This document shows, one piece after another, positions 8,661 through 17,397 of a stretch of 48,685 bases of DNA. The DNA comes from Desulfurobacterium sp. (GTDB lineage Bacteria; Aquificota; Aquificia; Desulfurobacteriales; Desulfurobacteriaceae). The stretch covers positions 1 through 48,685 of the forward strand of contig JALSLT010000065.1 in assembly GCA_026988135.1 (NCBI GenBank), read 5' to 3'. Below the pieces are notes generated by a model. It searched no databases. It was not told the origin of the DNA and was given only the letters and a program-made list of their open reading frames with translations. The position numbers were made by a program, and so were the translations under genes. Position 1 is the first letter of the stretch. Every line of letters starts with the position of its first letter.

Positions 8661-10540
8661 ATAAAAGGACTATAACTATAGGGACTGCAGGACATATAGA
8701 TCATGGCAAAACTTCTCTTGTAAAAAGGTTAACGGGAATAGATACCGATAGGTTGAAAGAAGAAAAAGAGAGGGGTATGACTATAGAGCTTGGCTTTGCT
8801 CATATGGAGCTTGAGGACTGTTTAATAAGTATTGTTGATGTTCCCGGTCATGAGAAATTTATAAAAAACATGGTTGCCGGAGCTCATGGGATAGATGGTG
8901 TTCTTTTTGTAATAGCTGCGGATGAGGGAATTATGCCTCAGACACGAGAGCATCTTATCGTATGCGAGATGTTGGGGATATCTCGTGGAATTGTTATTCT
9001 TACCAAAGTGGATACTGTTGATGACGAGTGGCTTGAGCTTGTTGAAGAAGATTTAAAAGGGTATCTGGAAGGTTCCTTTCTTGAAAATGCGCCTATTGTA
9101 AAAGTTTCTTCAAAAACGGGAAAAGGTTTTGATGAACTTAAAAAAGAGCTGGTAGAGCTTCTAAAATCGGTTTCCGATAGAGATGAAAACTCATTTCCCC
9201 GATTACCTATTGATAGGGTTTTTTCCGTAAAGGGTTTCGGTACTGTCGTAACCGGAACTCTGACCGGTGGTAGTTTAAGGGTTGGAGATAGGCTAAGAGT
9301 GTATCCTTCTCTTAAAGTTGCGAAAGTAAAAAGTGTTCAAGTTGCTGGAAAAACGGTTCGGACTGCTTGTCCTGGTCAGAGGACAGCTTTGAATCTTGAT
9401 ATTTCCAAGGATTATGTTGAAAGGGGAAATATGCTTGCTCCCGAAGCTTTGCTAAAAGGTACGACATTGATAGATGTTGTCGTTAGATTTTCAGAAACTG
9501 CTCAGTCTTTTGAAAAGAGAAAAAGAATCCATTTTCACTATCTTACTCAGATGGTAGAAGGGGAAGTCGTTCTTATAGATAAAGAAATTGCAGGTGCCGG
9601 AGATTTGGTGAAAGCCCAGGTAATTCTTGACAAAGAAATTTTTCCTGTTTTCGGAGACCGATTTGTTTTAAGGAGTATATCTCCTTCATCGGTTATAGGA
9701 GGCGGGATAGTTCTTCATCCACTTGAGGAAAGACGTTTTCGAAAAAAATTCAAAAAAGAGTTTTCGGAAAAGATGGAGTTTATAAAACAAGGGAAAGTAG
9801 AGGCGTTGAAAGTTTTTGTAGAGGAGTTTGAACCTCTTCCGATAGATGCTCTTCCTCAGCTTTTGAATTTTTCTCTTTCCGGAGTTTCGGATTTTGTTTC
9901 CAGGATAGAAAAAGAGTCCGATATTATAAAAGTCGGGTTGTATCTTTACACGGCAGGAAAAGTAAAGAATGTTTTTGACGAAGCTTTAAAGGCGGTTTCT
10001 CTCTATCATGAAAGGTTTCCCGTGAAAAAAGGAATGAATAGGGAAACTCTCAAAAGTCTTCTCTCTGTTGACGATGCTCTTTTTGAAAATGTGATTTTAG
10101 ATTGCCCTCAGTTTGAAATAGATTCGGAATTTGTTAGAAAGAAGGGCTTTGTTCCTTTTCTTGATAAACGGTTTGAAAATTTCAAGGAAAAGATAGATGA
10201 GATTTTGCTGAAAAGCGGATTTGCTCCTCCTGCCGTTGAGAAGCTAAGAGAGAAAATAGGTATTTCGAAAGAAGAGTTTTATGCACTTTTGGAGTTTTTG
10301 AAAGATAACGGTTATAGGATGGCAGGAGAATTTCTTCTTTATCCTGATATATTTCTCAAAATTAAAGGGAAGGTTTTGAATTTTCTTAAAGATGGTGGTG
10401 TGATGTCAGTAACTGAATTCAAAGAGCTTTTCTCTCTTTCTCGGAAGTATGCTATTCCATTTCTTGAACTTCTTGACCGTGAGGGGATAACGGAGAGGAA
10501 AGAGAGTGGAATTAGAAAAATTAAATCCCGACATTCTTAA
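8657..10540 (+). CDS. selB: Selenocysteine-specific elongation factor SelB
   Basis: A 627-residue translation GTPase that delivers Sec-tRNA to the ribosome at UGA codons followed by a SECIS hairpin. G1 is AGHIDHGKTS (11-20), then RLKEEKERGMTIELGFA, DVPGHE at 61-66 and TKVD at 116-119. EF-Tu-like domains II and III follow to about 350, and the rest is a C-terminal array of winged helices typical of bacterial SelB. Length matches the family (about 610-640). selA, selD and selC are not in the window. The start overlaps the gpsA stop (ATGA). Its presence implies that the organism decodes UGA as selenocysteine somewhere. Confidence 0.95.
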   Translation: MNKRTITIGTAGHIDHGKTSLVKRLTGIDTDRLKEEKERGMTIELGFAHMELEDCLISIVDVPGHEKFIKNMVAGAHGIDGVLFVIAADEGIMPQTREHLIVCEMLGISRGIVILTKVDTVDDEWLELVEEDLKGYLEGSFLENAPIVKVSSKTGKGFDELKKELVELLKSVSDRDENSFPRLPIDRVFSVKGFGTVVTGTLTGGSLRVGDRLRVYPSLKVAKVKSVQVAGKTVRTACPGQRTALNLDISKDYVERGNMLAPEALLKGTTLIDVVVRFSETAQSFEKRKRIHFHYLTQMVEGEVVLIDKEIAGAGDLVKAQVILDKEIFPVFGDRFVLRSISPSSVIGGGIVLHPLEERRFRKKFKKEFSEKMEFIKQGKVEALKVFVEEFEPLPIDALPQLLNFSLSGVSDFVSRIEKESDIIKVGLYLYTAGKVKNVFDEALKAVSLYHERFPVKKGMNRETLKSLLSVDDALFENVILDCPQFEIDSEFVRKKGFVPFLDKRFENFKEKIDEILLKSGFAPPAVEKLREKIGISKEEFYALLEFLKDNGYRMAGEFLLYPDIFLKIKGKVLNFLKDGGVMSVTEFKELFSLSRKYAIPFLELLDREGITERKESGIRKIKSRHS

Positions 10541-10546
10541 AAACGG

Positions 10547-10575
10547 TTGCAAATTGGAAATAGGGGTAATATAAT
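10547..10575 (+). promoter_or_regulatory. Sigma70-type promoter for rpsU
   Basis: TTGCAA (10547-10552), a 17-bp spacer, and a perfect TATAAT (10570-10575) directly after the selB stop. Predicted start near 10582 gives a leader of about 34 nt with AGGAGG at 10601-10606. This lets rpsU be expressed independently of the upstream genes. Confidence 0.75.
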
Positions 10576-10615
10576 CCGTTTAGCAAAAACACCCAAAAAA
10601 AGGAGGCGATGCTTA

Positions 10616-10840
10616 ATGGCAACAATTTATGTCCGCGACGGAGAGCCATTTGAGAAGGCGCTAAAAAGGTTTAAAAAATTATGTGAAAAGGAAGGTATTC
10701 TCACTGAAATTAAAAGGAGAGAGTACTATGAGAAGCCAAGTGAGAAGAGAAAAAGGAAAGCTATGGCAGCGAGGAAGCGTCTTATCAAGGCTCTCAAAAA
10801 GCGCGGTCTTTTGCCACCAAGAGGTAGAAAGAAGAATTAA
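10616..10840 (+). CDS. rpsU: Small ribosomal subunit protein bS21
   Basis: A 74-residue, very basic protein starting MATIYVRDGEPFEKALKRFK, the standard bS21 beginning, and ending in a Lys/Arg-rich tail. In other bacteria bS21 helps expose the anti-Shine-Dalgarno of 16S rRNA. The start at 10616 is set by homology and by AGGAGG at 10601-10606; an out-of-frame ATG at 10609 is ignored. It is followed 21 bp later by a YqeY-type gene, a common pairing in bacteria. Confidence 0.95.
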   Translation: MATIYVRDGEPFEKALKRFKKLCEKEGILTEIKRREYYEKPSEKRKRKAMAARKRLIKALKKRGLLPPRGRKKN

Positions 10841-10861
10841 CTTGATATGAAGAGGCTTACT

Positions 10862-11311
10862 ATGAGCATTAAAGAACAGTTAAAAAGCGATATGAAAGAT
10901 GCTATGAGAGCTAAGGATAAAATAAAACTTAGCACTATAAGAATGATAATGTCTCTTGTTAAAAATGCGGAGATAGAAAAGCGTGGTGAGCTTACCGATG
11001 AGGAGGTTGTTTCTCTTCTCCAAAAATATGCAAAGCAACGCAGAGAGTCTATAGAGATGTATGAAAAGGGCGGAAGACAAGACCTTGTGGATAAAGAAAA
11101 GTCGGAACTTCTTATAGTTGAATCTTATCTTCCTGAACAACTTGATGAAAATGAGATTAAAAATATAGTAAAATCTGTAATAGCGGAAGTTGGTGCATCT
11201 TCTGTTAGAGATATGGGCAAAGTTATGCAGGCTGTTATGCCAAAACTTAAAGGAAGGGCTGACGGTTCTATTGTGAATAGGGTTGTGAGAGAACTTCTTT
11301 CCGGAGAATGA
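10862..11311 (+). CDS. yqeY: GatB/YqeY domain protein
   Basis: A 149-residue, mostly helical protein of the YqeY family, resembling the tRNA-binding tail domain of GatB. Characteristic segments: an N-terminal helix pair with KLSTIRMIMSLVKNAEIE, then DEEVVSLLQKYAKQRRES, LLIVESYLPEQL, and the closing DMGKVMQAVMPKLKGRADG and VNRVVRELL. Its precise role is not established; tRNA or amidotransferase-related function is inferred from the domain. I choose ATG 10862 with AGAGG upstream over an in-frame ATG at 10847. It follows rpsU closely. Confidence 0.9.
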   Translation: MSIKEQLKSDMKDAMRAKDKIKLSTIRMIMSLVKNAEIEKRGELTDEEVVSLLQKYAKQRRESIEMYEKGGRQDLVDKEKSELLIVESYLPEQLDENEIKNIVKSVIAEVGASSVRDMGKVMQAVMPKLKGRADGSIVNRVVRELLSGE

Positions 11312-11316
11312 AATAT

Positions 11317-11329
11317 TATGGCTTATAAT
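11317..11329 (+). promoter_or_regulatory. Possible -10 region ahead of mutS2
   Basis: TATGGCTTATAAT includes a perfect TATAAT (11324-11329), 48 bp before the mutS2 ATG. No good -35 lies at the right distance. The identical 13-mer occurs at 26505-26517 ahead of the unrecognised gene at 26651. Confidence 0.35.
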
Positions 11330-11376
11330 TGGGGCGCTCACACTCCTTTGGTGTATTGGAGGGGGTATTTATACTA

Positions 11377-13665
11377 ATGTTCAAAGGAGTGTGGCGTCAC
11401 CTTGGATTTGATACGGTTTTAGAAGAAACTTCAAAGATAGCAAAAAGCGAGTCAGGTGAGAAAGCTGTTCTTTCCATTCAACCTTTAGTTGATAGTAAAG
11501 AGATTTTTGAGAATGTACTTTTGACTTTTGATTTTTCAAGGCTTCTTTCCGAGAGATTTTTTCCCCTTGAGTCGTTTCCAAATATAACCGCAATTCTTGA
11601 AAAAGCGAAAGTTGACGGGACGGTATTTTCCGTTCGTGAAATTTTAGATATTAGGACTGTTGCCGTTCAGTCGAAAATTGTAAAAAAATTTTTAAATGAA
11701 ATTAAAGATAGATTTCCAAGAATTTCCGCTTTTTCCTCTTCTCTTTCTTCTTTTATGGAATTGAGAGAGCTTGTGGATTCTTCTGTTGATGAGGCAGGAG
11801 AGATTCTCGATACTGCTTCACCTAATCTTAAACTTATAAGAAGACAGAAGTTTACCATTGCCGATAAGATAAAGAAGCGTCTCGAATCACTTGTTAGAAG
11901 GAACGAGGATATATGCCCGGAACAGATAATTACTTTGAGAAACGGAAGATATGTTGTCTTGGCAAGAGCAGGTTACAAAAAAAGATTTCAGGGAATTGTT
12001 CATGATAAGTCTTCTACGGGACAGATGGTTTATGTGGAGCCGGCTTTTGTTGTTGAAGAGAACAACAGGTTAAGAGACTTTGAGATAGAAGAGCAGAAAG
12101 AGATAAAAAGAATTCTCTCGGAAATAAGTCGAAAAATAAGAGAGAATCGTTTCAGGCTTTCCGTTGCTTTCGAAACACTTACAGAGCTTGATAAAAGATA
12201 TGCGATGGGATACATGAGTTATAAGTTGGGAGGTGTTCTGCCGGATATTTCCTCCTATGTCGATATCAAGGATGCGAGACATCCTCTTCTTCTGTTGTCG
12301 GGGAAAAAAGTTGTTCCGGTCGATGTTAGACTGGACAAGGGTTTGGTTATTACAGGTCCGAATACAGGTGGAAAAACAGTTATTCTTAAAACTTTGGGTA
12401 TCTTTGTTTTAATGTTTCAGAGCGGATTTCTTATACCTGCTACCGAAGGGAGCAAGATTCGACTATTCAAAAACGTTATGGCGGATATAGGAGATGAACA
12501 AAGTATCGAGCAAAGTTTGAGTACTTTCAGTGCTCATGTGAAAAACATTTCAGAGATTCTCTCAAAGGCTGATAAAGATACTCTTATACTTCTTGATGAA
12601 CTTGGTGCCGGTACGGATCCTGTTGAAGGTGCAAGTTTGGGAGTTGCAATTCTGGAGTATCTGAAAGAGAAAGAAGCCGTTGCCGTTGTTACTACTCATT
12701 TTACGCCCATAAAACTTTATGCCTATAAAGAGCCTTTTTACGATGTTGCTTCCGTTCTTTTTGATGAAAAGAGCTTTAAGCCTCTCTACAGACTTGCTTA
12801 CGGTATTATAGGAAGGAGTTATGCTTTTGTTATAGCGAAGCGTTACGGCATGCCGGATAAAGTGATAGAAAAAGCGAAAAAGCTATTATCAACAGAGGAT
12901 AAAATTGCCGCTGATATTGTTGCATCTCTTGAAGACGAGTATAAATCCCTTCAGGATGAGAAGATTTCTGTTGAAAAATTAAAGGAGCAGCTGGAAAGAG
13001 AGAAAGAACTTATTAACAAAGAAATTAAAAGGCTGAGAGAGAAAGGAGTGGAAGAAATTCACTCCTATATAGCTGACTTTCGGGAAAAGAGTGAAAAACT
13101 TCTTTCCGATATTCATGATGAAAAGTTGAGGAACAGAGTAAGAGAGCTTGTGCATGAAGCCCGACAAAAGGTTGAAAATATTGAGAAAAGGCAGACTGTA
13201 TCCGTTAGAGAGTTGATTAAACCCGGGATGGTTGTAAGGCTCAAAGGAAGCGGTAGAAAAGGAACCGTGCTTGAGGTAGATAAGGAAAGAGGATGTACAA
13301 AAATAGGAATAGGTTCTTTGAAAATTGATGTGAAATTTTCTCAGATAGAATCGGTTGAGGCATTACCGGAAAAGATAGAGTCTTCTCTAAACGTAAATGT
13401 AAATGCGAAGATACCGGATAGGTTTTTTTCAGAGCTGAAACTTCTTGGTATGAGGGGAGACGAAGCCCTTGATGCTGTCGAAAAATATCTTGATGATGCG
13501 AGGCTTACAGGCTTTACTAGGGTTAAGATAGTTCACGGTCACGGAACAGGAATATTGAAAAGGCTTATAAGAGCTTATCTTAAAGAGTCCCCTTATGTAA
13601 AATCTTTTCGCCCTGGAAAGATAGAAGAAGGTGGGGACGGAGTAACTATCGTTGAGTTAAAATGA
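11377..13665 (+). CDS. mutS2: MutS2 ATPase with KOW-like and C-terminal Smr domains
   Basis: A 762-residue MutS2 protein. It lacks the mismatch-recognition domain of MutS and has the clamp/ATPase core: Walker A GPNTGGKT at 327-334, the DIGDEQSIEQSLSTFSAH signature, Walker B LILLDELGAGTDP, and TTHFTPIK. A charged coiled coil (about 510-600) leads to a KOW-like segment (GMVVRLKGSGRKGTVLE) and a C-terminal Smr domain with VHGHGTG. In other bacteria MutS2 has been linked to suppression of recombination and to rescue of collided ribosomes. The Smr LDLRG motif reads LKLLG here, losing the conserved Asp. The start is set by GGAGGGGG at 11358-11365. Confidence 0.96.
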   Translation: MFKGVWRHLGFDTVLEETSKIAKSESGEKAVLSIQPLVDSKEIFENVLLTFDFSRLLSERFFPLESFPNITAILEKAKVDGTVFSVREILDIRTVAVQSKIVKKFLNEIKDRFPRISAFSSSLSSFMELRELVDSSVDEAGEILDTASPNLKLIRRQKFTIADKIKKRLESLVRRNEDICPEQIITLRNGRYVVLARAGYKKRFQGIVHDKSSTGQMVYVEPAFVVEENNRLRDFEIEEQKEIKRILSEISRKIRENRFRLSVAFETLTELDKRYAMGYMSYKLGGVLPDISSYVDIKDARHPLLLLSGKKVVPVDVRLDKGLVITGPNTGGKTVILKTLGIFVLMFQSGFLIPATEGSKIRLFKNVMADIGDEQSIEQSLSTFSAHVKNISEILSKADKDTLILLDELGAGTDPVEGASLGVAILEYLKEKEAVAVVTTHFTPIKLYAYKEPFYDVASVLFDEKSFKPLYRLAYGIIGRSYAFVIAKRYGMPDKVIEKAKKLLSTEDKIAADIVASLEDEYKSLQDEKISVEKLKEQLEREKELINKEIKRLREKGVEEIHSYIADFREKSEKLLSDIHDEKLRNRVRELVHEARQKVENIEKRQTVSVRELIKPGMVVRLKGSGRKGTVLEVDKERGCTKIGIGSLKIDVKFSQIESVEALPEKIESSLNVNVNAKIPDRFFSELKLLGMRGDEALDAVEKYLDDARLTGFTRVKIVHGHGTGILKRLIRAYLKESPYVKSFRPGKIEEGGDGVTIVELK

Positions 13666-13673
13666 TGTTGTTT

Positions 13674-13994
13674 TTATCCCGAGCAATTTTCTTTCAGCCA
13701 TTTCAGGTAGTCGTTACTTCCATTTTCAATTGGTATTGAGATAATTTCAGGTGTTTCGTAAGAATGAATTGTTTTTAAGGTTTTTTCCACTTTCTCAAAA
13801 AGAGTTTCTTTTGTTTTGATGAAAAGGAGCTGTTCCTCGCTTTTTTCCATAGCGCCTTCCCAGCTATACACGCTTTTTATTGAAGGTATAATCTGAACAC
13901 ATGCTGCCAGTTTTTTCGATACAAGAATTTCAGCTATTTTCTCTGCTTCTTCTTCTGTCTCAGTTGTTGTTATCACTATTATAAATTTCTCCAT
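13674..13994 (-). CDS. cutA: CutA1 divalent-cation tolerance protein
   Basis: A 106-residue protein of the trimeric CutA1 family. Typical segments: IIVITTTETEEEAEKIAEILVSKK, KLAACVQIIP, SVYSWEGAMEKSEEQLLFIKT, and HSYETPEIISIPI, ending in the aromatic DYLKWL. It is linked to metal tolerance in E. coli, though the molecular role is unclear. I start at ATG 13994 after GGGGG; an ATG six codons upstream (14012) is also in frame. It converges on mutS2 with 8 bp between stops and is divergent from comM. Confidence 0.93.
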   Translation of the reverse strand: MEKFIIVITTTETEEEAEKIAEILVSKKLAACVQIIPSIKSVYSWEGAMEKSEEQLLFIKTKETLFEKVEKTLKTIHSYETPEIISIPIENGSNDYLKWLKENCSG

Positions 13995-14037
13995 TTTTCC
14001 CCCTATGTTCAAAGTAAGTTGTCGTAGGCTATTATTG

Positions 14038-14043
14038 TATAAT
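14038..14043 (+). promoter_or_regulatory. Possible -10 element of comM
   Basis: TATAAT 18 bp before the comM ATG, with GGGGGG (14050-14055) as RBS. No matching -35 at 16-18 bp. The predicted leader would be about 12-14 nt. Confidence 0.35.
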
Positions 14044-14061
14044 CTTTCTGGGGGGTTGATA

Positions 14062-15579
14062 ATGGTTGCTGAAATTAAAAGTTATACAGTTATAGGGGTT
14101 AATGCTGTTGAGGTAACCGTTCAGGTTGATGCAGGAAGGGGACTTCCGTCAGTTGCCATTGTCGGACTTCCCGATTCCGCTGTAAAGGAAAGTAAAGAGA
14201 GGGTCAGGTCTGCCGTTGTTAATTCAGGTTATCCATTTCCTACAAAAAAGATAGTTATAAACCTTGCTCCTGCTGATCTTCGTAAAGAGGGAACAATATA
14301 CGACCTTCCTATTTCCGTTGGAATTCTGTTTTCGCAGAATATTGTTTCTGAAGCAAAACTTAAAGATTATCTTGTAGCCGGTGAGCTTGGTTTAAACGGA
14401 GAGGTTCGCAGGGTGAAAGGGGCTCTCGCTTTTGCAATTCTTGCGAAGGAAAAAGGTTATAAAGGGGTTATTCTTCCTTTTAAAAATGCGGAAGAAGCTT
14501 CACTTATAAGTGGTATTGAAATTATTCCAGTTAAGTCACTTGTGGATGTTGTTGCATTTCTAAATGGAGATTGTGTTATAGAACCTTTTAAAGAAAATCG
14601 TAAAAGCGGGAATTTTCAATTTGATGTTGATATGGCTGATGTTTCAGGGCAGTTTCATGCAAAAAGGGCTGTTGAGATAGCTGTTGCCGGTGGACATAAC
14701 CTTTTGTTTTTCGGGCCGCCAGGTTCAGGAAAAACAATGATAACCCGGCGGATTCCTACCATACTTCCTGAAATGACAGAAAGAGAGATAATTGAAACAA
14801 CTAAAATTTACAGTGCAGCAGGCTTGCTGTCTGGAGGAGTTGTAAATAAAAGGCCTTTTAGGTCCCCTCATCACCTTGTTTCCGATGTTGCAATGGTTGG
14901 CGGAGGCAGTAACTTGAAGCCCGGGGAGGTAAGCCTCGCTCATAACGGTGTTCTTTTTCTTGATGAATTCCCGGAGTTTAAAAGGTCTGTGATAGAGGCT
15001 TTAAGGCAGCCTATTGAGGATGGAATGGTGACAGTTTCAAGAATTTCAGGAACTGTTGCTTTTCCATCAAGGTTTATTCTTGTTGCTGCGATGAATCCCT
15101 GTCCCTGCGGATTTTACGGCTTTGAAGATAATGTTCATCAATGTAGTTGTTCTCCATTTCAGGTAAAAAGATATCTTTCAAAAGTTTCGGGTCCCATTCT
15201 TGACAGGATAGATATTCATGTTTCTCTTCCTGCCGTTAAGGTTGAAGAGCTTTCAAAAGGAGAGAAGGGAGAGCCGTCGGCTTCAATTAGAGTAAGGGTT
15301 GAGAAAGCTCACTCAATTCAAAAGGAAAGATTTAAAAACCTTCCTATCTCTTTTAACTCACATATGGGAAACAGAGAGATTCGTAGTTTTTGTGTTATGA
15401 CTTTAGAAGCGGAAGGTATTTTAAACAGGGCAGTTTCAACATTTAGACTCTCTGCAAGGGGCTATAATAGGATAGTGAAAATAGCAAAAACTATTGCAGA
15501 CCTTGAAGGTGAGGACAATATTAAACCTCATCATGTAGCTGAAGCTGTGAGCTTTCGAGAGATTGTAAAGGTTAATTGA
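14062..15579 (+). CDS. comM: YifB/ComM family Mg-chelatase-like AAA+ ATPase
   Basis: A 505-residue ComM-type protein. It has the N-terminal Lon-protease-like fold (MVAEIKSYTVIGVNAVEVTV, then GLPSVAIVGLPDSAVKESKERV), an AAA+ module with Walker A GPPGSGKT at 218-225, NGVLFLDEFPEF as Walker B, the AMNPCPCG segment, and the C-terminal Mg_chelatase domain with SARGYNRIVKIAKTIADL. In naturally competent bacteria ComM is a helicase promoting branch migration during transformation, but many non-competent species keep it. The start follows GGGGGG; an in-frame ATG at 14005 would overlap cutA. Confidence 0.95.
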   Translation: MVAEIKSYTVIGVNAVEVTVQVDAGRGLPSVAIVGLPDSAVKESKERVRSAVVNSGYPFPTKKIVINLAPADLRKEGTIYDLPISVGILFSQNIVSEAKLKDYLVAGELGLNGEVRRVKGALAFAILAKEKGYKGVILPFKNAEEASLISGIEIIPVKSLVDVVAFLNGDCVIEPFKENRKSGNFQFDVDMADVSGQFHAKRAVEIAVAGGHNLLFFGPPGSGKTMITRRIPTILPEMTEREIIETTKIYSAAGLLSGGVVNKRPFRSPHHLVSDVAMVGGGSNLKPGEVSLAHNGVLFLDEFPEFKRSVIEALRQPIEDGMVTVSRISGTVAFPSRFILVAAMNPCPCGFYGFEDNVHQCSCSPFQVKRYLSKVSGPILDRIDIHVSLPAVKVEELSKGEKGEPSASIRVRVEKAHSIQKERFKNLPISFNSHMGNREIRSFCVMTLEAEGILNRAVSTFRLSARGYNRIVKIAKTIADLEGEDNIKPHHVAEAVSFREIVKVN

Positions 15580-15655
15580 TCTGAGAAATAAGCTGGACGA
15601 CCTCCAAACAGCATAATATAGACGAAGATATTTGGCAAAGTGTAGAAAGATTATC

Positions 15656-16477
15656 CTATTTCTCGCTTCCAAGAAATAATCCTTTTGTCAGATATCTTTG
15701 TAAAAACAGGAAAACCGCTAAAGCTGGGAGAAGAGATATTACCGCTCCTGCCATTACTATTCCCCAGTTTGTTGCATCTTGACCTGTAATCATCATTCTT
15801 AATCCTATCTGTATCATCTGTTTTGAGTTTTCCCTTATTATTACAAGTGGCCACAGGTACTGGTTCCACACATAAACAAACTCTATAACTGTTAGGGCTG
15901 CTATTACATTGGTTGACATCGGGAAGAGAATTTTCATGGCAAATTGGATGGGTCCTGCTCCTTCAATCTTTGCTGCGTCAACAATTGCAGGTGATATCTG
16001 GAGAAAATGTTGACGGAAGAGAAAAGTTCCGGTTGCTGATGCAAGAAATGGGACAATAAGGGCAAAGTATGAGTTTGACCAGCCAAATTTTGTAACAAGG
16101 TCAAAAAGTGCCACAATCATTATTTCTGTTGGCATCATAAGGGTGAGAAGGATAAAAATGAAAAGGAATCTTTTAAGCGGAATGTCAAAACAGACAAGAA
16201 CAGTGGCTGCAAGGAAAGAGATTGCGATTTTTCCTACTGTTACAGCAACGGCAATAAAAAAGGTGTTAAGTATATATCTGCCTAAATGGTACATGTTCCA
16301 TGCGGTTTTATAGTTTTCTATCAGTGCTTTTCCTATCGTGAATTTTGGAGGATAGGAAAATATTTCAGCAGGGGTTTGTGTTGAGAAAATAAATGCGGTA
16401 ATTACAGGCATTGCTATTATAAATACACTTATGGTAAGGAGGATGTAAACGGATATTTTCAAAATGTTACTTCTCAT
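15656..16477 (-). CDS. ugpE: ABC transporter permease, UgpE/MalG type
   Basis: A 273-residue inner-membrane permease with six predicted segments. The EAA loop that docks the ATPase reads DAAKIEGAGPIQFAMKILFP (around 167-186). An N-terminal TM is followed by a periplasmic stretch containing LGRYILNTFFIAV, typical of CUT1 sugar/glycerol-phosphate permeases. It is the last gene of the ugpC-B-A-E run and its start overlaps the end of ugpA by 11 bp. The 76 bp between its stop and the convergent comM stop holds no clear terminator. Confidence 0.93.
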   Translation of the reverse strand: MRSNILKISVYILLTISVFIIAMPVITAFIFSTQTPAEIFSYPPKFTIGKALIENYKTAWNMYHLGRYILNTFFIAVAVTVGKIAISFLAATVLVCFDIPLKRFLFIFILLTLMMPTEIMIVALFDLVTKFGWSNSYFALIVPFLASATGTFLFRQHFLQISPAIVDAAKIEGAGPIQFAMKILFPMSTNVIAALTVIEFVYVWNQYLWPLVIIRENSKQMIQIGLRMMITGQDATNWGIVMAGAVISLLPALAVFLFLQRYLTKGLFLGSEK

Positions 16478-17357
16478 AATGTACCATTCTCCTTGAAACT
16501 CTTAATTGGATAAGAGTAAGAATTACAACACATATAAATAGGATTACCGACTCTGCTGCTGCCAGTCCGGTTTTAAAGTATTCAAAACCGTCCCGATAGA
16601 TACTGTAGATTATCACTGTTGTGCTATCTGCAGGTCCTCCTTTGGTTATTAGGTCAATAAAAGTAAAGCTTTCAAAAAATGCTGCTATGGTGTTTGTTAC
16701 CACAAGAAACAGGGTTATCGGTGAAAGCATCGGCAGTGTTACTTTGAAAAATGTTTGAAATATAGATGCTCCTTCCACTTTTGCAGCTTCAATAATATCT
16801 TTTGGTATATTTTGAAGGGCTGCAAGATAAAACACAACGTTATATCCGACCATTTTCCACACAAAAGCTGTTATGACCACGCCCATAGCAAGATAGCTTT
16901 TTGATAGCCACGGCAGTGCTATATTGGCTACATGTTTGAGAATGTAATTTACCATTCCCGACTGCTCATTAAAAAGAAACAGAAATATTACACCTGCAAC
17001 AGCTGGCGGTAGAGCGTAGGGCCATATCAGTAAAAGGCGAAAGACAGTTTTGCCCTTTATTTTCTGGTTTGCAAGAACTGCAAGAAAAAGTCCTATTACT
17101 AAGCTGATTACTACGCTTAAAACTACAAAAATTGCTGTGTTTAAAAAAATCTTACGGTATTCCGGAGAGGAAAATATGTACCTGTAATTTTCAAGTCCGA
17201 CAAACTGTTTTGAAAGTCCCAAAAAAGCAACACGGTATAAAGACATCTTAAATGTCTGGAAAGTGGGATAGTAAAGGAAAATGATAAGTATGACTAATGT
17301 TGGAAGGATAAACATTAAAGCTGTAAGCTTACTTTTATATAAACTGTGCCTTTCCAT
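16467..17357 (-). CDS. ugpA: ABC transporter permease, UgpA/MalF type
   Basis: A 296-residue inner-membrane permease, partner of UgpE. It has an N-terminal TM (FILPTLVILIIFLYYP), the segment KQFVGLENYRYIF, and the EAA loop EAAKVEGASIFQTFFKVTLP, all typical of CUT1 family permeases. The ATG at 17357 is chosen because of CGGAG just upstream; a longer in-frame start at 17408 would run through the hairpin at 17373-17390 into the end of ugpB. It overlaps ugpE by 11 bp. Confidence 0.92.
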   Translation of the reverse strand: MERHSLYKSKLTALMFILPTLVILIIFLYYPTFQTFKMSLYRVAFLGLSKQFVGLENYRYIFSSPEYRKIFLNTAIFVVLSVVISLVIGLFLAVLANQKIKGKTVFRLLLIWPYALPPAVAGVIFLFLFNEQSGMVNYILKHVANIALPWLSKSYLAMGVVITAFVWKMVGYNVVFYLAALQNIPKDIIEAAKVEGASIFQTFFKVTLPMLSPITLFLVVTNTIAAFFESFTFIDLITKGGPADSTTVIIYSIYRDGFEYFKTGLAAAESVILFICVVILTLIQLRVSRRMVHYEK

Positions 17358-17367
17358 CTTTTCTCCG

Positions 17368-17390
17368 AAAAAGAGGGGGATTTCCCCCTC
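17368..17390 (-). terminator. Terminator-like hairpin between ugpB and ugpA
   Basis: On the minus strand GAGGGGGA, a 2-nt loop, and TCCCCCTC form a perfect 8-bp stem (17373-17390) followed by five T residues (17372-17368), then the ugpA RBS. It sits 8 bp after the ugpB stop. I infer partial termination or 3'-end protection, raising binding protein over permease, as known for other binding-protein operons. Confidence 0.75.
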
Positions 17391-17397
17391 AAAGTGC

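Noticed and set aside
10880..11341. Minus-strand 153-residue open frame opposite yqeY
   Set aside because: Antisense to a conserved gene, and composition (His, Ser, Phe rich) is not that of a real protein here.
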